A DNA stretch of 6,620 bases from AG-12 sp035531535 (GTDB taxonomy: Bacteria; Chloroflexota; Dormibacteria; Aeolococcales; Bog-877). The notes beneath the pieces are model-generated. The model saw only the letters and a list, made by a program, of their open reading frames with translations, did no database searches and was not told where the DNA came from. The DNA is taken from assembly GCA_035531535.1 (NCBI GenBank), contig DATKSV010000124.1, forward strand, positions 1-6,620. Reading direction: 5' to 3'. Positions 1-4,700 of the stretch are shown piece by piece. The translations under genes were made by a program, and so were the position numbers. The first letter of the stretch is position 1, and each line of letters starts with the position of its first letter.

Positions 1-572
1 ATCAGGCCCATGATGAAACCGGCGTGGAGGTTGGTCCAGAAAAGGAACAGGAAGGGCAGCGCCCAGGCTATCCGCCCGCCTCGGCGGAGCTGGCGTTCCA
101 CCACCAGCAGCACCACCCCGATCAAGAGGTAGGTCTCCATCTGGGATCGGGGGCCGAGGATGGGGTAGGCGGTGAGCGCCGCCAGCAGTAGACCCACGCC
201 GACGGTGATGCCGTTGACCGGCCCCAGCTCCCTCGCCCTGGCCCAGATCACCATCAGCATGGCGAGCGTTACCAGCCAATAGACCAAAACCACGCCCGGC
301 CTTCCCGAGAAGGCGGCCACGAAGGCCATCCAGGTCTCGCTGAGCCACTCTTGGAGCACCCAGTGGTGGCCGGCCGCCATGAACGCGTAGGGGTTGACGT
401 GGATCAGGTGGTCGGTCGAGAGCATGGTGTTGCCGTTGCGCAGGTGCCACCAGAAGTCAGGGTCCATCACCTGTGGCCGGGCTGCCAGCATCCCCGCCGC
501 CAGCCCCAGGATGGCGACGAAGCGGGGCAGGGTCAACCACTGCCCCCGGGGATGCCTCCCTACCATCGCCAC
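1..572 (-). CDS. Polytopic membrane protein, N-terminal part (DPDFWWHL family), runs off the window
   Basis: Reading the - strand from 572 gives an open frame to the window edge, so the C-terminus is missing. About 190 residues are visible. The start is either GTG at 572-570, with an AAGGA 5 nt upstream, or ATG at 566-564 two codons later; an in-frame TGA lies five codons before the GTG. Counting from the ATG, hydrophobic segments fall near residues 11-29, 78-88, 90-109, 116-136, 143-157 and 165-178. The first loop carries DPDFWWHLRNG (35-45) and then a WVLQEWLSE stretch (69-77); FWTNLHAGF lies near 176-184. From memory, this D-x-D-x-WWHL plus EWL-E plus W-NLH-G-F pattern marks a family of large, functionally uncharacterised membrane proteins that look distantly like glycosyltransferase-C/PMT-type integral membrane enzymes and are common in Chloroflexota and relatives. 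Enzyme activity is not shown by the sequence. The gene is transcribed away from the pilus locus and need not be related to it. Confidence 0.82.
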   Translation of the reverse strand, partial: MAMVGRHPRGQWLTLPRFVAILGLAAGMLAARPQVMDPDFWWHLRNGNTMLSTDHLIHVNPYAFMAAGHHWVLQEWLSETWMAFVAAFSGRPGVVLVYWLVTLAMLMVIWARARELGPVNGITVGVGLLLAALTAYPILGPRSQMETYLLIGVVLLVVERQLRRGGRIAWALPFLFLFWTNLHAGFIMGL

Positions 573-601
573 CGCAGTCCTTCAGGAGCGCTCACCGGGC
601 C

Positions 602-607
602 AGTCTA
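602..607 (-). promoter_or_regulatory. Weak candidate -10 box for the divergent membrane protein gene
   Basis: On the - strand the hexamer TAGACT matches TATAAT at four of six positions. Seventeen bases upstream is CTGGAA, a poor -35. Transcription would start about 20-25 nt before the GTG at 572, leaving room for the AAGGA ribosome site. The match is weak and chance is likely in such a short test. Confidence 0.25.
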
Positions 608-697
608 AAGAGGGCCGGACCGGGTTCCAGCAGCGTTGCAAAGATGCGTCAGATCCGCGGCCCTTCCGTCCGGGGAGCGGTATTCGCCGCTAGAGCT

Positions 698-703
698 TAA
701 TCT
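698..703 (+). promoter_or_regulatory. Candidate -10 box (TAATCT) placed for leaderless transcription of the kinase
   Basis: TAATCT fits the TANNNT -10 pattern and ends six bases before the kinase ATG at 710, so transcription would begin at or next to the A of the start codon. A leaderless mRNA would explain why the gene has no properly spaced Shine-Dalgarno: the only G-rich stretch (705-709) touches the ATG. No convincing -35 lies 16-18 bases upstream. An in-frame TAA at 698-700 excludes a start further upstream. Confidence 0.4.
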
Positions 704-709
704 TGGGGG

Positions 710-1771
710 ATGGCCGCCCAACCAGTCTCTTCACCATTGCAGGCGTCCACCGGCGAGTTGCAGCAGGTGCTGGGTCAGGAGACCTCCCGTCTCGAGGACG
801 CGCTGCTCTCGATCGACGAGGAGGTGATGCGGCTGCTGGCCGGTCTCGACCAGATGGCGGAGCGGCTCGAGGACGCCGACATCGTCCGCCGCCACGTGCT
901 CCGGGATCACGGCCGGTACGCCAGTGAGGAGGTGGAGGCGGCGATCTCTCGCTGCCACGCCCTCCACTCGGAGTCCAATCTGGCCCGGGCCCGCCTGCTG
1001 CACTGTCGGCTCTGGGCCAAGGAGCTGCGCTACTGGCACTCCCTGATCAAGGCCACCGCTGATCACCTCGATGACCACCGCCCCGCCGACGGGACCCTGG
1101 AGGAGGGGTTGGCTCGCTACCGGAGCGCCTCTCGGCAGGTTTTCCAGATCATCGAAGAGGAGCGGATGCGGATCGCCCGTGACATGCACGACGGGCCCGC
1201 CCAGTCGATGTCCAACCTGGTGCTGCGGGCGGAGATCCTGGAGCGGCTGGTGGACCGGGACCCGGAGCGGGCCAAGCTCGAGATCCAGAGCTTCAAGGAC
1301 TCCATGCGCGAGGTGCTCGACGAGACCCGCGACCTGATCTTCGACCTCCGGCCCATGACCCTTGACGACCTGGGGGTGATCCCGACCCTGCGCCGGCTGG
1401 TGAACGAGTACCGGGAGCGCGAGGGGATCGAAGCCCGGCTCTCTGTGATCGGGGCCGAGCGCAGGCTTCCCCCGGAGACCGAGGGCGCCCTCTTTAGGAT
1501 CGTCAAGGAGGCACTGGTGAACGTCCGCAAGCACGCCCACGCCAAGAACCTGGACGTCCTGATCAACCTGCAGCCGCGCCGGATCAGTGCGGTCGTCAAG
1601 GATGACGGCGATGGATTCGACCTGGCGGCAGTGGAGGCCCGGCTGTCCCGGGAGCCTCACTTCGGGATCATCTCGATGCGGGAGAGGGCCGATCTCGAGC
1701 ACGGCCAGCTCGAGGTTCTGTCTCAGGTTGGCCGGGGCACCGAGGTCAGGCTGACCCTCCCGATCACCTGA
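710..1771 (+). CDS. DegS-like cytoplasmic sensor histidine kinase (HisKA_3 family)
   Basis: This 353-residue protein has no signal peptide or membrane segment, so it should sense an intracellular cue or a protein partner. Residues about 10-150 are charged, heptad-like helices, probably a coiled-coil sensor/dimer region as in Bacillus DegS. The phosphoacceptor box RIARDMHDGPAQ places the histidine at H160; D161 and Q165 form the D-x-x-x-Q motif linked to phosphatase activity in HisKA_3 kinases such as NarX. The stretch near 205-225 (IFDLRPMTLDDLG) is typical of the DegS/NarX group. The ATPase domain follows, with an N-box EALVNVRKHAHA (N271), a G1 box DDGDGFD (D298-D304) and a G2-like FGIISMRERA (from F318). 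It is expected to autophosphorylate on H160 and pass phosphate to a receiver-domain protein. No separate NarL/DegU-type regulator gene is adjacent; the only receiver domain in the window is the one fused to CpaE at 3447. ATG 710 is the first available start after an in-frame TAA at 698. The gene lies 141 bp upstream of flp in the same direction. Confidence 0.93.
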   Translation: MAAQPVSSPLQASTGELQQVLGQETSRLEDALLSIDEEVMRLLAGLDQMAERLEDADIVRRHVLRDHGRYASEEVEAAISRCHALHSESNLARARLLHCRLWAKELRYWHSLIKATADHLDDHRPADGTLEEGLARYRSASRQVFQIIEEERMRIARDMHDGPAQSMSNLVLRAEILERLVDRDPERAKLEIQSFKDSMREVLDETRDLIFDLRPMTLDDLGVIPTLRRLVNEYREREGIEARLSVIGAERRLPPETEGALFRIVKEALVNVRKHAHAKNLDVLINLQPRRISAVVKDDGDGFDLAAVEARLSREPHFGIISMRERADLEHGQLEVLSQVGRGTEVRLTLPIT

Positions 1772-1798
1772 CCCGCAAGGTTGGCTCGCAGAAAAGTT

Positions 1799-1808
1799 AC
1801 CGGCCGGT
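1799..1808. repeat. 10-bp perfect palindrome upstream of flp
   Basis: ACCGGCCGGT reads the same on both strands and lies 27-36 bp upstream of the candidate flp -10 box, where a regulator could bind. It is also framed by two direct GTTAC copies (1796-1800 and 1807-1811). Such GC-rich palindromes are common by chance in this base composition, so an operator role is only a suggestion. Confidence 0.2.
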
Positions 1809-1834
1809 TACACGGATTTGAGGGGATGTGCCCG

Positions 1835-1840
1835 TATACT
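1835..1840 (+). promoter_or_regulatory. Candidate -10 box of the flp promoter (TATACT)
   Basis: TATACT matches the sigma-70-type -10 consensus at five of six positions and stands out in a GC-rich background. It is in the 141-bp gap between the kinase stop and the flp start. A -35 at normal spacing is not evident: TTGAGG (1818-1823) is too close and TTACAC (1808-1813) is about 21 bases away. If used, it would start transcription near 1847 and give a leader of roughly 65 nt. It would let the pilin and downstream tad genes be expressed independently of the kinase. Confidence 0.4.
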
Positions 1841-1860
1841 CCGGCCTGCCATAGCCAGGC

Positions 1861-1882
1861 TCACGGGCTCCACCGCTCGTGA
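1861..1882 (+). promoter_or_regulatory. 8-bp stem-loop in the flp 5' leader
   Basis: TCACGGGC (1861-1868) pairs with GCTCGTGA (1875-1882) through eight pairs, one of them G-U, around a six-base loop (TCCACC). The hairpin ends 13 bases before the flp ribosome site, so it would not cover it. A position near the 5' end of the transcript fits an mRNA-stabilising element, but this is inferred from location only. Confidence 0.4.
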
Positions 1883-1895
1883 TATTCGGTTCGGT

Positions 1896-1902
1896 AAGGA
1901 GG
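1896..1902 (+). promoter_or_regulatory. Strong Shine-Dalgarno of flp
   Basis: AAGGAGG is a near-full anti-16S match 10 bases before ATG 1913. It is the strongest ribosome site in the window, consistent with a pilin needed in many copies, and it fixes the flp start. Confidence 0.75.
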
Positions 1903-1912
1903 ATACGGAAGG

Positions 1913-2113
1913 ATGCTTAGTTCCTGGTACGTGCGGTTGCGCACCCGCCTCGCGGAGGCCATTGGCAGCCGCGAGTCGAACGAAGAGGGGCAGGGTATGG
2001 TCGAGTACGCCCTGATCCTAGTACTCATCGCCATCGTCGTCATCGCCGTTCTTACGATCGTGGGCCACAAGGTCAGCACGGTCTTCAACAACATCAACAC
2101 CGGGCTCGGCTGA
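1913..2113 (+). CDS. flp: Flp-type pilin precursor (Tad/type IVc pilus major subunit)
   Basis: The product has 66 residues. Residues 1-26 form a leader with basic residues (R8, R10, R12, R20) and end in EEG. The Flp signature QGMVEYALILVLIAIVVIAV follows directly. A cleavage between G26 and Q27 by a TadV/CpaA-like prepilin peptidase would put the invariant Glu-Tyr pair (E31, Y32) at mature positions 5 and 6, as in known Flp pilins. The mature subunit would be 40 residues: a hydrophobic helix (about 33-49) and a short tail ending HKVSTVFNNINTGLG. Length and layout are normal for the family. It is the first gene of the tad series and has the best ribosome site of the window. A stable hairpin after its stop may set its level above that of cpaB. 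The peptidase gene is not in view. Confidence 0.95.
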   Translation: MLSSWYVRLRTRLAEAIGSRESNEEGQGMVEYALILVLIAIVVIAVLTIVGHKVSTVFNNINTGLG

Positions 2114-2128
2114 CAAACTCGTAGCCAA

Positions 2129-2162
2129 CGGGGGTGCGCCAGCTATGGTTGGCGCGCCCCCG
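2129..2162 (+). terminator. 13-bp GC-rich stem-loop between flp and cpaB (partial terminator or mRNA 3' stabiliser)
   Basis: CGGGGGTGCGCCA (2129-2141) pairs with TGGCGCGCCCCCG (2150-2162) in a 13-bp stem with one G-U pair and an eight-base loop. It begins 15 bases after the flp stop. The following bases (ATCTTCAC) contain no T-run, so it is not a classic intrinsic terminator. Hairpins here usually protect the upstream mRNA end or give partial termination, producing excess pilin message. A competing smaller fold pairs GCCAAC (2124-2129) with GTTGGC (2148-2153). Confidence 0.6.
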
Positions 2163-2204
2163 ATCTTCACCCTAAGCCTGGCCCTGCGGCCAGCTTCAAT
2201 CCTC

Positions 2205-2209
2205 GGAGG
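2205..2209 (+). promoter_or_regulatory. Shine-Dalgarno that selects the GTG start of cpaB
   Basis: GGAGG is nine bases before GTG 2219, a good spacing. The ATG at 2212 is only two bases from the motif and opens a different frame without membrane-anchor features, so GTG 2219 is the start of cpaB. Confidence 0.7.
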
Positions 2210-2218
2210 TTATGGACG

Positions 2219-3382
2219 GTGACGACCGATTTGAAAGGACGGGTCAATCAGGTCTGGATCGCCGTGGGTCTGATCTGCGCGATCGCGGCGTTCGGACTCG
2301 CTTACTACTTCACGCGCGCCAGTACGACCCCGCCGAAGCCGACGGTTCCGGCCAACGGCCAGTTGGTCGTGGTCGCCCGGGTGGCGATCCCCAGCGGCTC
2401 TTTGATCACGCCGGGCATGCTGGAGGTGACTCGCATCAAGGGCCTGGTGCCCGCCAATGCCTACACCTCCTGCCAGCCATTGGTGGGGGAGGCCTGTGCC
2501 ACCACCGTCGGAGTCTCCTCCTCACAGCCGGCCGCGTCGCAGGCGACCACCCTCAACTACTTCGCGGTGGTGCCGATCGCGCCCAACACCGAGATCACAG
2601 CCAACCTGGTCTCGCCCAGCAAGGTCGTCCAGACCCCGTCCTTCGGCAGCCTCAACCTGCCCCCCGGAGACGTCGCCATCGCGATCCCGCTCAGCGCTCA
2701 GCAGGCTGTGGCCGGCTATCTGCAGGCGGGTGACCGGATCGACATCATCGCCTCCGCCGCCAGTGGCAACACCAACTTCTCGTTCCAGGACATTCCCGTG
2801 CTCGGCATCGGTGCTCCTCAGACGACCGCCTCGGGGGCCGCGTCGTCCTCCTCTGGGGGCTTGGTGGTCCTGCAGGTGACGAGGAGCCAGGCGCTCGGGA
2901 TCGAGGAGCTGGAGAAGACCGGCAGCATCTACACGGTGGCGCTGCGGTCGGCGGCCGATTACGGCCACGGCTACATCCCCACCACGATCACCCCCGCTGA
3001 CAACTACACCCAGGCCTGCACCCCGGGAACCAAGGTCAACCCCATCATCGAGGAGGACCTGCAGCAGGCTCAGCGGGCGGTGACGCTCGCCAGCAAGACG
3101 TTTAGCTCCGCTCAGACTCAGTTCAACAAGGACAACACCACCCTGCAGTCGATGTCCAGCGGCAGCGCCGGCGAGCCGGCCGCCCAGCAGCTGGTGCAGG
3201 CCGATGCCGCGACGCTGGCCCAGGACCAGTTCTCACTGATCCAGGCCCAGAACGAGGTGACGGCAGACCAGGCGGTGCTCTATTGCGGCGCCACGGCGGC
3301 CCAGGGTCAGTCCTCGGCCAGCGGCTACGCCTCGGGCAGCTCCCAGATGATGCAGAACCTCTTCGGCTTCGGCATCGGCTGA
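2219..3382 (+). CDS. cpaB: CpaB/RcpC-like Tad pilus assembly protein with C-terminal helical extension
   Basis: The product has 387 residues. A short cytoplasmic start (1-11) is followed by a single membrane anchor (about 12-31), so the rest should lie outside the membrane. Residues about 47-135 form a SAF domain (VVVARVAIPSGSLITPGML... and later NTEITANLVSP). The CpaB/RcpC domain follows (about 145-245) and includes GDVAIAIPLSAQQAVAGYLQ, GDRIDIIA (171-178), a Gly/Ser/Ala linker (204-214) and LVVLQVTRSQALGIEELEKTG. CpaB proteins support pilus assembly; in diderms they work with the secretin. Two features are unusual: an insert in the SAF region with C85 and C93, and an extension after about 250 consisting of Gln/Ala-rich helices (277-313 and 321-354) flanked by C267 and C356 and ending in a Gly/Ser tail. 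CpaB proteins often end not far beyond the RcpC domain. The GTG start is supported by GGAGG at 2205. The neighbours flp and cpaE/cpaF confirm the assignment. Confidence 0.88.
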   Translation: MTTDLKGRVNQVWIAVGLICAIAAFGLAYYFTRASTTPPKPTVPANGQLVVVARVAIPSGSLITPGMLEVTRIKGLVPANAYTSCQPLVGEACATTVGVSSSQPAASQATTLNYFAVVPIAPNTEITANLVSPSKVVQTPSFGSLNLPPGDVAIAIPLSAQQAVAGYLQAGDRIDIIASAASGNTNFSFQDIPVLGIGAPQTTASGAASSSSGGLVVLQVTRSQALGIEELEKTGSIYTVALRSAADYGHGYIPTTITPADNYTQACTPGTKVNPIIEEDLQQAQRAVTLASKTFSSAQTQFNKDNTTLQSMSSGSAGEPAAQQLVQADAATLAQDQFSLIQAQNEVTADQAVLYCGATAAQGQSSASGYASGSSQMMQNLFGFGIG

Positions 3383-3446
3383 GGGCGGAGGGAAGGCCGA
3401 AGGGGACTACGACGTTGGCGCGCTCACAGACTCGAAGGTCGCGGCC

Positions 3447-4676
3447 ATGATCAGGGTCGTGGTGGTGGACGACATCCCCAGCACCCGGGAGAACCTCAAG
3501 AAGCTGCTCTCCTTTGAGGAGGACATCGAGGTGGTCGGAACGGCCGGTGATGGTCGCGAGGGCATCGATGTGAGCCGCCAGCTCCAGCCTCACGTGGTCC
3601 TGATGGACGTCAACATGCCGGGCATGGACGGCATCAGCGCCACTGAGGCGCTGGCGGTCGAGCTGCCCCAGTGCCCGGTCGTGATCATGTCCGTCCAGGG
3701 TGAGCGTGACTACCTGCGCCGGGCGATGCAGTCCGGGGCCCGCGAGTTCCTGATCAAGCCCTTCACCGGCGACGAGCTGGTGGCGAGCATCCGGCGCGTC
3801 TACGAGCTGGAGGAGAAGAAGGGCTCCTACTCGCCCAAGGCGGCTGCGGGAGCGGCGGTGGCCGAGCCGGCCAACCCTGGCGGCCAGGTCTGCGTCGTCC
3901 TCAGCGGCAAGGGCGGGTGCGGCAAGACGTTCGTCGCCATCAACCTGGCCGCCGCGCTCCGGGTCGAGACCAGCGCCAAGGTCTGCCTCGTCGACCTCGA
4001 CCTCCAGTTCGGCGATGTCGGGGTGATGATGAACTTGGACCACGCCAAGACCATCACCGAGCTGGTCGACGGCCAGGGCGGCATGGACTGGGAGCTTATC
4101 GACGATATCCTGGCCGACGGCCCGCTCGGCCTGCGGGTGCTGTTGGGCCCGTTCAGTCCCGAGTACGGCGACCTGGTCAGGGCCGAGCACGTGCGCGCGA
4201 TCGTAGACATTCTGCGACGAGAGTTTGACTATGTCGTGGTGGACACGGCCAGCCAGTTGTCGGAGGCTACTCTGGAGGTCATCGACGCGGCGGATCGCGT
4301 CATCGTCGTCGGGGCCCTCACCATCCCCGCTATCAAGGACACCAGACTGATGCTGAAGATGCTGGAATCGCTCAAGGTCAACCGGGACCGGATCGCGGTC
4401 GTGGTGAACGGGCACGACGCCCACGCCGTCTACGACGCGCCCAGCATCGAGCGCAACCTCAAGTTCCCGGTCAAGGTGCAGTTTCCTTCCGAGCCGCGCC
4501 TGGTGGGGGGCTCGATCCACCGTGGCTCGCCCTTGGTGGTGACCCACCCGGAGTCTGACATCACCGAGCTGCTGCGCGGACTGGCGAGGAGTCTCAAGCC
4601 GGACGCGGAGCCTAGCGGCGAGATCAAGGTCGAAGTCAAAACTGCCAGCCCGCGCCGGTTCAGTCTGCGGCGCTAG
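3447..4676 (+). CDS. cpaE: CpaE/TadZ-like MinD-family ATPase with N-terminal receiver domain
   Basis: The product has 409 residues in two domains. Residues 1-120 are a response-regulator receiver domain with all key residues: acidic pair D8/D9, phosphoacceptor D54 (VLMDVNMPGMDG), switch S82, and K104-P105. A linker (about 124-147, Ala/Gly-rich) leads to a ParA/MinD-type ATPase with deviant Walker A SGKGGCGKT (153-161; signature K155, catalytic K160), a VDLDLQFGD motif (182-190) and Walker B FDYVVVD (D266). The last part (about 392-409) is basic and ends RRFSLRR. CpaE/TadZ proteins act at the cytoplasmic face of the Tad machine, probably placing it or regulating assembly. Many CpaE proteins have a degenerate receiver-like domain; this one looks able to be phosphorylated. 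A GAAGG eight bases before ATG 3447 supports the start. There are 64 bp after cpaB and 24 bp before cpaF, consistent with one operon. It could be named simply a response regulator, but the ATPase half and position make CpaE the better call. Confidence 0.93.
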   Translation: MIRVVVVDDIPSTRENLKKLLSFEEDIEVVGTAGDGREGIDVSRQLQPHVVLMDVNMPGMDGISATEALAVELPQCPVVIMSVQGERDYLRRAMQSGAREFLIKPFTGDELVASIRRVYELEEKKGSYSPKAAAGAAVAEPANPGGQVCVVLSGKGGCGKTFVAINLAAALRVETSAKVCLVDLDLQFGDVGVMMNLDHAKTITELVDGQGGMDWELIDDILADGPLGLRVLLGPFSPEYGDLVRAEHVRAIVDILRREFDYVVVDTASQLSEATLEVIDAADRVIVVGALTIPAIKDTRLMLKMLESLKVNRDRIAVVVNGHDAHAVYDAPSIERNLKFPVKVQFPSEPRLVGGSIHRGSPLVVTHPESDITELLRGLARSLKPDAEPSGEIKVEVKTASPRRFSLRR

Positions 4677-4684
4677 GGCAAAGC

Positions 4685-4690
4685 AAGGAG
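4685..4690 (+). promoter_or_regulatory. Shine-Dalgarno of cpaF
   Basis: AAGGAG lies 10 bases before ATG 4701 in the 24-bp gap after cpaE and supports the long N-terminal form of CpaF. A weaker GGAG (4990-4993) stands before an internal in-frame ATG at 5001 (M101), where the conserved part of the family begins, so a shorter form cannot be excluded. Confidence 0.6.
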
Positions 4691-4700
4691 CATTCAGTTC

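Noticed and set aside
676..691. Short inverted repeat AGCGG...CCGCT before the kinase
   Set aside because: The stem is only five base pairs with a six-base loop; this is expected by chance at this GC content and gives no evidence for an operator.
351..700. Several short + strand frames between 351 and 700
   Set aside because: Most of their length lies antisense to the membrane protein gene or in the divergent intergenic region, and their translations are compositionally biased without motifs.
731..1702. 323-codon open frame on the - strand opposite the kinase
   Set aside because: It mirrors the kinase coding frame, with no domain or membrane pattern and no ribosome site of note.
1844..1860. 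GCCTG...CAGGC inverted repeat in the flp leader
   Set aside because: A five-base-pair stem overlapping the likely transcription start is too weak to call beside the better 1861-1882 hairpin.
2212..2733. ATG-started 173-codon frame over the beginning of cpaB
   Set aside because: The ATG is only two bases from GGAGG, and the translation is low-complexity with no recognisable domain, while the GTG 2219 frame gives a membrane anchor, SAF and RcpC domains.
3123..4547. 474-codon open frame on the - strand opposite cpaB/cpaE
   Set aside because: It lies antisense to two clearly recognised genes, and its translation is rich in His, Asp, Arg and Val with no recognisable motif. Long antisense frames are expected from GC-biased third codon positions.
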